Source: Gnetum montanum
Lineage: Eukaryota; Streptophyta; Gnetopsida; Gnetales; Gnetaceae
Reading direction: 5' to 3'
Assembly: GCA_015680685.1 (NCBI GenBank)
Contig: MNCI01000808.1
Span: 272,333 to 336,332, forward strand
DNA length: 64,000 bases
The notes below the pieces were generated by a model. The model was not told where the DNA came from and made no database searches. It saw only the letters and a list, made by a program, of their open reading frames with translations. The translations under genes and the position numbers were made by a program. This document shows positions 24,330-35,755 of the stretch, in pieces (positions within the stretch are counted from its first letter, which is position 1; every line of letters starts with the position of its first letter).

Positions 24330-24815
24330 TTTTTGGAATTTTGGAATTTTGGATTTTGTATAATTTTTTCGAAAGTTGTTTAAAAGAAAAAAGTTTCGAT
24401 TGAAAAAAAGGAAAGTTTCAAAAAAGAAATTGGCTCTACGCTAACTTATGCATTATCTATGTGCTGAATTTTACATTAAACTTTCATTCCTTTGTTTTAG
24501 TTTTAGGCTATTTCGGGCCCCTGCTAGTTTTAGGCCATTTCATGCCATTGCTAGTTTTAGGCCATTTCAGGCCATCACTAGTTTTAGGCCATTTCAGGCC
24601 ATGAGGTAGTTTTAGGCCATTTCAAGCCATAGCGTAGCATAGTTTTAGGCCATTTTGGGCCACTGTTATGTAAACGAACAATGTGATAACAAAAGGATGA
24701 CACTTAGTGTAGATGAATGGATGCAAAACAAAGAAGGACAGTAAATGTACAAAGGGTGGCAACTGGGAAGGAAGCAGTGGAGTTGCTACACTATGCGTAG
24801 CTACTTCTTGACCCA
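24330..24815. repeat. E3 post-protease region with M1 minisatellite
   Basis: 24318-24440 is A/T-rich with no gene. At about 24495-24660 there are seven 25-bp units TAGTTTTAGGCCATTTCAGG / CCATCAC, the M1 class. AGCGTAGCATAG at 24640 and CTACACTATGCGTAGCTAC near 24785 are signature words of this element. Confidence 0.75.
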
Positions 24816-27800
24816 TCATGGGTTGAGTGAGACATAAGGCCAAGGAATTTTTCCAGGGCCTTCGTCTGCATCATTGCCCCCTGCTTGGAAGGGTAATTCG
24901 GCCCACATGTTTTTGTTCTGGGAATCGACTTGCTGAGTCGATTCTTTTGCTAGATGGTTAGTGCATGCAGAGAAAGGTGCTTCATTCTTAGAGGTTATGA
25001 CCTCTGAGCCCTGTTCCATGTCTACATTATTGATAGCTTGTGTCATTTCCTTGTCGCCATGGATCACCACCTCCCTACCTACATATGGTAGGTGGATCTC
25101 TTGATGAATGGGCGAAGAGACAGCTGTAAGTTGTGCTAACCATGACCTCCCCAAGATCAGGTTAAACCCAGGCATCTCTTTGATCATGATGAATGTTGCA
25201 TTTGTGGGGAATTGGTCACCTACCACGAAGTCTATGTGGACCATGCCCTTCACCACAACCCATGTCCCATTGAATGACTTTAGGCATGATGTTATTGTGG
25301 GTCTGATCTGGTCGACCAAACCTAGCTTATCCAAAATAGGGAAGGGGATGATATTCGTGGCAGCCCCATCATCGACGTGTACCCTTTGGATCCTATGTTG
25401 GCTAACCCAAATTGTGATGAATAGGGGTGCTATAGTCACCTCACCCCTTTCAGGGTCTTCCCTAATGGAGTCGTCGCAAAAAGTTAGTTGGGATGGCTTT
25501 GGCTCTGCAAGCATAGAGGGAAGCATGACCGAGTGGATCACTTCCTCTTCCGCTAGCATGTCCTCATCAATCGGAATTGTCATCAACATGCGGATCAAAG
25601 CCTCATGGTGTGGTATGGATGTCATGATTAGGTCATACAAGCTCAATGTAGTGTTCTTTTGTTTTAGAGCTTGCTTAACCTGAGTGAGAGCATCCAAAAG
25701 GTCCTGGCCACCCGCCTTTTTACTGCCCTTCTCGTCTTCTATTCATCCCAGAAGACAGATTTCCAGAGGAGGGGAAATTTTAGGTTTGGGTTCAAACCCT
25801 TTTTGGCAGGGCAGCATAGGCTGTGTGGTTGTAGCAACGTCCCTCTTTGGTGACAAGGGTGTAGATGCAGGGGTTGAAGATGTAGGCTTGGAAATACCCG
25901 GGGCGGTACTTCCCCTTAACGTCTCACCTGTGAAGTGCACTTCACGTTGTTTAGGATGACAAGGCTATGTAGTTTTCTTATGTGGGATGGGGGCTGTTGA
26001 AGGAGTTGACCTCCTAATAAAAAATCGGGCTAGTCGTGTTAACGAGCGGGGTGGCATGGTTTCGCTAATAGGTGGCATGGGTGTAGATGCCCGGGGAGGG
26101 GCCCTCAGGACAAACGGTTGCTGTAGGCTTTGATCAACCACTAGTGGTGTTGGTGCATTACGTTGAGGCACGTAGACCATGAACAACTGTTGGGGCAGTC
26201 TAGGGTTACTGTCAATGCCAATGGTGTTGATGACATAATCGACATTGTTGGCATTTAGGGGGTCAATGTAGACGTGTAGAGATTGATTCTCAGGACGTAC
26301 TGGGTTACTTTCTTCTAACACCAATTTTCCTTGATCAATCATCCTTTGGATGTCATCCTTCAACGCCAGACAGTAATTTGTGTTGTGACCACACTGTTGG
26401 TGGTAGTCACAAAATCGATCCAGCCTAAAACCCTTAGAAACTGGGGGCTCATTGGGCAGAGCCAAAGAGCGGTTCCTAAGGAGCTCATAATAGTGCTAAT
26501 GTTTCTTGACTCCCTTCTCTAACATCCACTTATGTTGGATGTACCCTGCTGCCAGTAGTTACTTTAGAAGATCTAAAGGCTTGATAGGTAGCGGGGTGTA
26601 ATTTATGGATCTTTACGCTCAAAGTTCGATTTTGGTGGTGCAGATGTCTCTGGTGCAGGTGCGAAAGGTAGTGGTGTGTTGTCCTATTTGGGCATGGGGT
26701 TAGCTGTGGGTGTGGCTGATTTGTTTTTGTTCTTGTTACCATTGTTATTAGGTTTGGGTTTGGCTGCGTTCACCACAACGGCCACCGTGGTTGTTGTAGC
26801 CTTACCCTTGTCCTTCTTTGTGAAGGTGTTCTTGTAAGTAACATAGGTTGGGTCCTTGTTCGCCTCAGTCCCATCCTGTATACTCTTATTTTGAGTGAAG
26901 GCCTGACTAAGAGTGCGAGGAGTGAGGTAATACAGCTTAGACTTAATGAAGTCATTCACTGCACCCTTAAAGACAACTAGTAAGTGGGCCTCCGTGATGG
27001 GCTTACGGATTTCATTAAGGGTTGTGCTTCAACATTGGATGAACTTATGGACTAGTTCCAAAGGATCCTACTTTACACTCATCAGTTGATCCAACGTGAT
27101 TTCTGGTTTCAAGTTATACTTAAAGTGCGTCACGAACTAGGTCAGAAGCTCCTCTAGGGTTGATATGGAGGAGAGTGGCAGGGCATGATACCAGTCCAGG
27201 GCCTTTCCAATCAGATACATGGCAAAGACATGGATAATCATGTGTGGCCATTGTTGCAGCAGTAGGGACTCAGACCTAAAGGTAACAAGATGTGCAATGG
27301 GATCCCCCTTCCCATTGTATTTCGTGAAGTGGGGGAGGGACATCCCTGGGGGTATCATTAGTACAAAGATTGCAAGGCTGATAGGGTCATCCTGGTAAAA
27401 GTCCATGACTTGTACCATGTTAGACCTAACAGCCTTAAGGCATTTTATCTCCTTAGTAATGGTTTGGATAAGCTAGAATGCTTGATCCAAACCCTGTGAC
27501 AATGTGGATGATTGGGGAACTATTGAGGTAGCTCCCATCTGTGGAGTGAGAAGGGCAGCAGCGTGATCCATCAGCGATACCATTGGGGTGGCCCCCACAA
27601 ATGGTGCTACTCACATTGTCCACCATCTGGTAGGTGATGTTGTTGGGGCATAAACCATGGGTTGAGTTTCGGGATAGACTGCTTGGATCGCCAGCGGAAT
27701 AGACCATAGTCCTGCACTAGGCTATACCGCTTGCAGGGTTTGGTAGGTTTGTTGGCAAGCATGGTGAGACATTTGTGATGGTAGCATAGCAAGAGGAGCA

Positions 27801-28606
27801 GTGAATGAGGTCCACCATGTGGATGGGCCTAGGCCCATCAATAATGGTGGGACAGGTGTAAATGTGGGAATGGAAGTGGAAGTTGCGTATGATTGTGAAG
27901 TAGGTATGGTGTGAACATGCGGCAGGGTAGCCACGATTGGCGTGTGATGCACTACATGAATGGACTGATGAACAGTTTGTAGAAGAATAGTGGATGAAAA
28001 TGAAATAGGGGAATAGGGACGTTGATATGCTGAGGAGATGACAAGGCTACCCATTGCGGATGTATTTACAGGTTGTGAAAGCGTAGGTGCGATTACGAAG
28101 GAAGCGGCGATAGACAAGGGGTTGGTCTAGAAAGACTGGGTAGGAGGGATGGTAACGGGGTTGGTTTGACCTCCCTCATCGGATTGAGAATCAAGCTCCT
28201 CTTGTCCATCTTGGAAGGTCTCATCATGGTTAGATGCTATGTCCTGCTACTCCCTAAGTCTAGCCAACTAGATCAGTTGGTCTAGAAGCCATTGATTCGT
28301 CTGTGTCAAAGGGATGGAAGTGCCGGGAGTGGGAACAAATTCCTTCCCACGACAGTAAGTGAACTTGAAGCTACATTTATCTTCAAGTTCTTGCACATCC
28401 AAGGGCAAGTTCACCTGGACCTTTGCATAGAGAAAGTTATAACACTCATGTTGCTGGGCCAAACCCTCAGGTCCCCGATTTTGGATCTTGAGGGATCGAT
28501 GTGGCCCCAGCCCTAGGCTGAGTGGTTGTTCAGCACCTGTAATGCCTTGAACCATGAAGGGAACCTCAAGGTTAGGGGTGTTAGCAGCAGTGCTTAGGGA
28601 AGTCAT
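24816..28606 (-). pseudogene. E3 gag-protease
   Basis: Minus-strand reading from an ATG at 28606, broken by stops and at least one frameshift. N-terminal block with ECYNFLYAKVQVNLPLDV and KEFVPTPGTSIP; a long Pro/Ser/Thr/Gln-rich spacer; gag core with DFYQDDPISLAI, WPHMIIHVFAMYL and KALDWYHALP (about 27420-27140); FCDYHQQCGHNTNYC zinc-knuckle-like segment (about 26410); degenerate PFVLRAP repeats; protease with VDDGAATNI and FNLILGRSWL (about 25380-25130). It ends near 24816. Translation of the spacer is rich in tandem-like H/T/P stretches. Confidence 0.82.
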
Positions 28607-28667
28607 TGTCAGAAAGCTAGACAATTTTGCAAAAGAGAAAAAACAAGGAGATCGGAAAGCAATCAAA

Positions 28668-28990
28668 AGGCTTTATGTCTTGCTAGATTCCGAAGGAATC
28701 ATTAGAGCGACCAATCTGTATCACACGATGCATAAACAACTGTAAAAGGGTGTCATGTTTATGCTAGTGCGTGATAGGGTACAGAACGTGTGCAAGACTA
28801 CTATAAAAAATAAGCGAGTCAATTGATGATCAGAGGCTTTATGTCCTGTAGGGTCTCAAAGGAACCGTTGAAGCGACTGATCCACATCACACGATGTGCA
28901 AACAACCACAAACGGGTGTCAAGTTTATGCTAATGCATATTAGGATGCAGTACACTTACAGGACTACCGTAAAACATGGAAAGGGCACCA
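28668..28990 (-). repeat. E3 leader, 166-bp tandem duplication
   Basis: Two copies beginning AGGCTTTATGTC (28668 and 28834), about 80% alike by eye. They lie between gag and PBS. Confidence 0.75.
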
Positions 28991-28995
28991 AAAGG

Positions 28996-29012
28996 CCCTC
29001 CTTCTAGCACCA
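28996..29012 (-). promoter_or_regulatory. E3 primer-binding site
   Basis: The minus strand reads TGGTGCTAGAAGGAGGG, one C-to-T change from E6. It lies next to the LTR. Confidence 0.78.
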
Positions 29013-29018
29013 GAAAGC

Positions 29019-30721
29019 TATAGAAACCAAAACGTCGGTGGCTGAAAAACACTGAGAGGTCATCAGTCATGATAGTTTTAACCTCGAATCCATGCAAGGG
29101 TCATGTTGGATAAAATGGAAACAGGGTTCCCTGAATGGTCTGGTCGATCAGATAGGGACTTAATCGCTGTTACTATAACCTTTTGCAAACGGGTGATTCA
29201 AAAGTAGTACGTATAATGTAAAATAATAATCTTTCAATGTAGGAAAGAAAAAAATGATGTAAAATGCAATGACAAGAAGATAAGAAAAGTAAAATATAGT
29301 TAAGAGAATGCACTTCTTCAAAGCTATGGCTTTACTCTGTCAAAGTGGATACAATTGGTTGTGCAACACTAGGAAGCACAGAGACCCCAAAAGTAACCAA
29401 AAAGTTCAAAGTAAGCAGACCATGTGCTTGAATGCAGACTTAAGGATTGACAGTGTGAAATGCTACAAAGGTAATCAGAAAGTCCAAACAAAATGCCAAT
29501 CGGGAAGAATTTTTACAATGCTCAAGATTGCTAGTTTGCCAACTTGCAAAAGTACTAACTTGCTTGCTCAAATTTTTCGTAACTTGCTAGCCAATTTGTT
29601 TGCTCACCCACCAACCACTTGAGCGTTACTCATCAGGGTATTTATAGGGCCAGGAGCATGTGAAAGATGTTGTTTGGACACCACATATCCTGGACCCATG
29701 TTGACGTGTGCATGCTGCATGGAACTACAAAGCTGATTGACGCCATGCTATAATTACACTATTAGAACTTGGAGATATGTGCCAACGATACAAACAGGTA
29801 AAATGCATTGATGTAGCATAGCTTCCCACTACGTTGTGCCATGTTTTGTAGTGTAGCATGTGGACGTAGTGTAGCAGCTTGCTATGTCGTGTTACGCTAT
29901 GCAGAGTAGCATAGCGTAGCCACCAGTTTGAGGCAGAAACTTATGTCAAAGCATGTTTCATGCGTTGGAAGCATTTGAAGTGCTCTGACTGATTTTGTAT
30001 ATTTTCTACACTGTGCTACGCTACGTAGCGTAGCATAGCGTAGCCATCAGCCCTAACTATGAAAATGTTGATAGTCTTCAGACTTTATCTTTTTCAATGC
30101 AAGAACCTTTGAACTTGGTGATCTTGCATTTTAAGACGCCTTTGTTGTCGCGTCATCGCTACACTGTGCTACACTGTGTAGTGTAGCATAGCGTAGCAAG
30201 AGACATAGCTTGCATCTTTTGCTACCTTATCTACCAAGTTTTCCGAAATACTTGAGTTTGAGGCAGATAGCTTTGGAAGGCCAGGGGTGCCTGCTAAGTA
30301 CATTCAAAATCACTAAACAAGCTAGGCCTTTCTGTCTTGTGTTTTCCACACTGTGCTATGCTGTGTAGCATAGCATAGCATAACAATTTTTTCTACAACT
30401 ATCTTCTAAGGTTTGCTACGCTACATAGCCTAGCATAGTGTAGCAAACTGCTTAACTTAGAAAATTTTCCGAACTATTTTGCATAGCTTGAGCACCGCCT
30501 ACAACCCTGCACATCACTTCTAAGTAGACTGTCAGCTGGATGAACTACCTAGATGGGTAGGCCAGAGAGTTCGTTAGGCCTATCAATATTAGAAGTAGAA
30601 AATTTGCCAAACTGGACAGTCTGAATTTCAGAGTGTCCATCTCCTGAAGAACTTCCATGATGCTACCTGGATTTCAAGGACTCGATGAAGCAAGAATGTC
30701 TTGCAAATTTAGGATGTTTCA
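29019..30721 (-). repeat. E3 5' LTR with GCTACGC palindrome array
   Basis: Left boundary is approximate (terminal TG has decayed to TA). The right end is GGATGTTTCA. From about 29815 to 30450 there are at least six clusters of interleaved GCTACGC and GCGTAGC words, for example GTGCTACGCTACGTAGCGTA near 30013. They are self-complementary and can form hairpins. Confidence 0.8.
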
Positions 30722-30980
30722 ATCCTCTCTCCTAGCTTAGTTGATATTATTTCCCATCATACCCAAGAGTAGCATTAGTGTAGGAACACATCATACACCT
30801 CACTCTGGACTAAACCATACGTGACAAAGCTAATACTAGTCCAGGTGGGAAGATAGTGAAGTGCGATCTATGAGTAACTGTTTAGATACCACAACTAGTC
30901 TGTCTATGGAGTTCGACCGGATCATATGTGAACCTCTCATATTTGTATGGTTGAGTGTAGGGGTACCTTACCACTCATCA
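30722..30980 (+). repeat. E4 5' LTR, 3' portion
   Basis: Matches 60865-61123 almost base for base and ends CCACTCATCA. The upstream part is displaced by E3. Confidence 0.82.
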
Positions 30981-30981
30981 T

Positions 30982-31001
30982 TGGCACTATTTTCAGGGAT
31001 G
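30982..31001 (+). promoter_or_regulatory. E4 primer-binding site
   Basis: TGGCACTATTTTCAGGGAT starts one base after the LTR. It resembles a decayed version of the TGGCGCCGTTGCCGGGGA type that is common in Athila/Tat elements. Confidence 0.6.
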
Positions 31002-31223
31002 ATGCTAGTTATCTAGATTAGCTATATCATACAAGGTCACTATATAGGAATTAATGATATATCTTTTAGAAAGAAATAATTACAAAACATCACATACAAA
31101 TTCATGCACAATTTCACAACCATGCCTCTCCTACAATAATATGATAATGCCACATCTAGTGAGGCAATTCATTGGAGAACCAATGAATTATATGACAATG
31201 AATATTGGAGTACACAATCTAAG

Positions 31224-33105
31224 GTGGGGGTTTCTTATAAACATAAACGAAGGCATCATCATCCCAATGCACGAAAGCATTACTTACTTGATGACGATGA
31301 ACTCCTACTGGCCACTACAAGCCTAACGCAAATACAAGAGGCTATTCAAATCTCCCGTAGGCATTGTAAAGAGAGCCACTTACCCAATCTCAATTTTAAA
31401 AACTTTCCCAATTTCTCAGGAGGCTATGACTTAGATTCGTAACAACATTTACAAGCCTTCTATGATGCCTATGCATGGAACAACATTGATAACAGTTGGC
31501 AAAAACTCAAGCTCTTTCCTATGACACTCATTGGCCAAGAAAAAGTATGGTATAGGTCGTTAAAACTAAATTCAATTCGACGTTGGCCAAAAATGGTAAA
31601 AATCTTTAATGAAAGATATCAAACTTATGCAAGAGTGTCAACCTTGAGGAAACAAATCCAAGAGTGGAAACAAGCACAACATGAACCCTTGGACATGGCC
31701 TTAGGAAGATATTATGCACTGTTAAACAACTGTCCAGGCCATGAGTTCTCCGAGGAAAGGCTAATGTACCATATCATTGATGGGCTTTGTGATGAAACAA
31801 GAGAAACCCTAGGGATGTATGGGCAAGGTCATCTATACAAACTACAAACCCATCAATTACAAGAGCTTATTAAGGAAGTAGCAAAAGAAGAAGGAGAAAT
31901 GGCTAGATGGGAGAGTGTTGAAAAACATCAATGGGACCAAAATCTCAACTTAACAAAGGTCCATAATCACAAAAGAAGAAATCAACCTATTTCAAGGAGG
32001 AAGAACCATCTTTGCCAGTAAAACAATCATTAGATGAAATCGAGACAAAGATCAATAAGATGCTGGAATGGATGCATAAAAAATATGGAGAATATATCAA
32101 TATTATTGGAGATAGAGTTTTGAAAACCCAAGAAGTAGAATAAAATATCATTAGATAATCAGAAAGAAGGGATGAAGAAAATAAGAGCTTAACTTCCAAT
32201 CATACATATGAATGCAACATTTGCCTCTACAATCACCCCAAGGGCCAATGCCCAATCTTGTTACATTTACATGAGCATTGGGGAAGCATGTTACACCCAG
32301 AGTTCGTACAAAGATACTATATTCAATCATAGTGGCAACAATCCTAGTCATGGGGGAAGCCATTCCTAAACTAGGGACACCCTTTGTATCATCCAAATCC
32401 AAATGCTTAGCTAGTTCAACATCTTGTTTTCCCAACTGTGTCAACATACTCTATCTCAATGCATTATCATTCTCCTCAATGCTATTAGCCCATTTCCTCA
32501 ACACAACCACCACCTTATGGACCTTACACTTCTCCTAAATTTCAACATTCTCATCCTTTCCCTCCTTCTACATCGCCACCAATTGTTCCTGAAGTATCTG
32601 CAACACAAAAACAACCCATGAACGTTACTTGTGCTACTATTTCCAACAACAGTGATAGACCTCCTCAACATCAAAGGCATCCCTTCTTTATACATGACCG
32701 TAGGAAGGGACAACACAGTTCCAAGGCCACTACATTCTCCAACTCAGCATAAGTCCAACACTATGGTGCATCCTTCTCCTCAAACCTAATGCCTCATGTC
32801 ACCTAATCAAGGCCACTAATTAACACTCGAATAACCATACAACCCCATGAATATAGCCATGGAGGGTGACATTTTGATCCTTCCATACCATCTTACGATC
32901 TTAAGTATCATAGTGGGTCAACTCTTTACCCAGGAACCACATCTTATAAATTGCCCCACTATGCTTACTATAAGCAGGTGCGTAAACCCCAATGGGGTAA
33001 GTATGACGGTGTTTCAATATTTCCAACATGCAAGGATCCTCATCATTCATTTATTAATCCTTTCCATGCTCAACCTTTTAGTTTTGGGGGATATCCCTCA
33101 TTCTA
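31224..33105 (+). pseudogene. E4 Athila-like gag
   Basis: Plus-strand reading with FKNFPNFSGGYD (about 31395), then a stop at 31440-31442, then the gag core. The core has W.SLK.NSI..WPKMVKIFNERY, the RKQIQEWKQAQHEPL block and CPGHEFSEERLMYHIIDGL (31521-32021), typical of the Athila/Ty3 gag family. Further on is a zinc-knuckle variant CNICLYNHPKGQCP (near 32215; CX2CX3HX4C). After that come a Pro/His/Ser-rich tail and a Tyr/His-rich end finishing at about 33105 (GGYPSF). Several stops and frame changes. No protease or RT follows. Confidence 0.75.
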
Positions 33106-34440
33106 ATAACAAATAGATTTAATAAATGTTTTTCATTTTCTTTAATTTTTTAATTTTTTGTTTTCCAATTTTTCATTTTTTAATTTCTTGTTTTATCTTT
33201 TTGTCTTTTTGTCTTTTTATCTTTTTATAAGTAATCTCATCTATGAATAAAACACTCATGTAGCTCATTGGTTGAGGTGTGTTCTATGTTATCAAGTCTT
33301 GAGTAATCAATTATTTGGACAGTGAGCCCATTACACCCACTCATCCATTCTACAAATAAAAGGTTCTTAAAACTTAAAATTAATTTTGTGTTCATTGTAC
33401 CCAGAATGAAGGATGGACCAAGAGGGAATGATTAGGATGTGACATCAAGGGGACCTACGGATTCTCTTTGGTGACATCTGTGAGAGTTATCACGCAACAT
33501 GGTTACACTAAGATCCTTGTAGATCTAATGCAAAATGGGAGTAAGAGTAATCAAAAGGCACTCAAAAATCCAATGCTATTCTAGGGGGTCCCACTGGAAA
33601 GACATGCACCCATGCCTGAGGGTTGGCAACTTCTCTAGATTCAGCATGCAATTCAAAAACAAAAAAAAACAAAACAAAGAAAGTGCCATAAAGCAAAAAT
33701 CACTCCTCCCTTGAACAAAATGCCAAGTGATCATACACCTTGTTGTTATGGTACTCTCATAATTGCTCATCATGGGATGAAACAATGCAGTGTCACTGAT
33801 AAGAGGAATGGACTTAGTTCTAATCTTGGAACAATGGGTTAATGACACATTAATCATGCTTTACACATAGGATTCCTTGTGCCCTAGGTCAGTTAGCCCA
33901 TGTCCCAATCTCTACAATTCCTTCTATAGTCCATCTCATTTCACTGTCCATGTAATTGTAGCTTGTGTCTCATATAGCGTAGAATTCTTACCTCATTTCA
34001 GTGATACTTACATGTGTGTGTTTTGTGGAACCAATGTGGATTACATTTAACCCTTCTAGTGCCTAAGGACATTTTAATGTGTGGTTACGCAAGGGCATTA
34101 TAGGTTGGAACCTACTTTGGGGAGGACCCACTTGCGTAATTTTTGTAATTTGCACTCATCACACATCTTTCACACATCATCAATTTCCCTTAGCATATTT
34201 TCAATGATATTATTTCCCTTATTAATATCCCTCCAATTCAAATGTTCTTATGAACCATCACATAGCCTTTTTCTCTCCCTTACCATCTAAGGTCCTTATT
34301 GATAAATTCCACACCATCATTATTTTTGTGCCTTCAGAACTAGTTGAATTACCTTGGAACCCTTTAACACTCATCCAGATGTCATTAGTTTACATCATTT
34401 AATTTCAAAATAATATTAAAAATTCAATACATTCTATAAA
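33106..34440 (+). other. E4 non-coding interior
   Basis: No coding, RNA-gene or strong repeat signal, apart from T-rich low complexity at 33118-33235 and an A-rich tract near 33655. Pol would be expected here in an autonomous element and is absent. Confidence 0.5.
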
Positions 34441-34454
34441 GTTCCCTAACATCG

Positions 34455-34561
34455 ATAGGTCGGGATATTGCGTACGTGATATCGTGGTCGACGTGATATT
34501 GCGTACGTGATATCGTGGCTGACACGATATCGCGTACATGATATTGCGGCCAACATGATAT
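34455..34561. repeat. E4 GATATCG / GCGTACGT palindromic array
   Basis: Four imperfect units of about 30 bp combining GATATTGCGTACGTGATATC and CGTGGTCGACGTG. CGATATCG, GTCGAC and GTACGT are palindromes. Related words occur in the E4 3' LTR (60238-60300). E5 inserted within this array at GATAT. Confidence 0.72.
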
Positions 34562-35755
34562 TGTACTGTTTGAAATCGTCGGTTTCTGGCTAGAATGAAA
34601 TAGACACCTGGAGATCCTAGGACATGTACAGAAAACCCTACCTTCGCTTGAGGACAAGCTGGAATTAACGAAGGCAGAGTACCTTGAGTAGTCCGCACGC
34701 GGATCAGGCAAAGATTTCCCTGAACGTACACCGATATAATGTACGCTGGGTTATATGTAAATGGCATAAATAATGTAAAATGGAGTACAACAGCATAAAC
34801 AGTAAATATGCAACAATGAATAAAAAAACTATAGCAGACTTTAGGAAAGAAGTGTAGTAATATTATTGCGAAATGAGTGTTATAATGCACTGGTCTAACG
34901 CAGTTGTGACTCTGACACAAGGCAGAAGAATAGCCCCGGTGGATGTAGGGATGATTGTGTGTTGGGTTCAATTTCAGGCACAGCGTAAAGGCTATATGCT
35001 CAGCGTGCAGGGTCAGGATCTAGCGTACAGGGTTTTTGCTCTCATTTCTCAGCGTCTCTGGTTCTTTGTTTTTCTTTGGTTTTTCTCCAAAATTTGCCGA
35101 CCTTTGTCTAGTGAAAAATTGGGGTTTTTATACAAGTGTGGACGAGGGACTCGGGTTTTGAGAGGGGATGATTGGCTATGGAGTGCTGAGTTCCTAGGTC
35201 GGGTGACATGTGGAGCGTTAACCGGGTGCAAAACAATGAAATTTTACAAGTATACAGCGTGCTGTACGCCAGCGTATACCACTGTACGCCAGCGTATACA
35301 CTATACGCCAAGGTACATGTTGTATGTATGACCTCGGCGTACAGACTTGATCGAAGAAAAAGAAGTCCTTGGCCTTCAGTTTTGAATTCGGATGCCATGA
35401 AGATGCTGCCTATGGATGTTCAGCTTGGTTGCCCTTGATCTGACACTGGTTATACACTTTGCACATGCTGGGCGTATATGTCGGGCATATATGCTAGGCG
35501 TGCAGGGTGTGCATGCATAACATATGAACTCCAGAATGCATGATGTCAACATCTGATGATTGCTCTATTCGTGTGAGTTGATGCTTTGTACAAAGTCTTG
35601 CTCTGCAGTGCCATTTCCATGCCATCTTCAGGGGTTGCATGCCGGGCGTATACGCTAGTCATGCATGTTGAGCGTACATGTGAGGCATGTACGCTAGGCG
35701 TAGTTGCTGGGTGTATACGCTGGAAATGCAAACTTGGGCGTATACGCTGGGTGTA
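34562..35755 (-). repeat. E5 3' LTR, truncated
   Basis: Starts TGTACTGTTTGAAATCGTCG and parallels 38571 to about 39670. It ends within the GCGTATACGCTGG array, directly against gag coding sequence. Confidence 0.85.

Larger units (their letters stand above)
20931..30721 (-). mobile_element. E3: Tat-like element, right part (antisense gene, gag-PR, 5' LTR)
   Basis: From right to left: 5' LTR 29019-30721, PBS 28996-29012, leader with a 166-bp tandem duplication, gag-protease 28606-24816, M1 minisatellite, antisense gene (+ strand) 24317 back to 20931, where E1 interrupts it. Its pol and 3' LTR must lie beyond E1, off-window. Its right end (GGATGTTTCA) abuts the E4 LTR at ATCCT. Confidence 0.85.
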
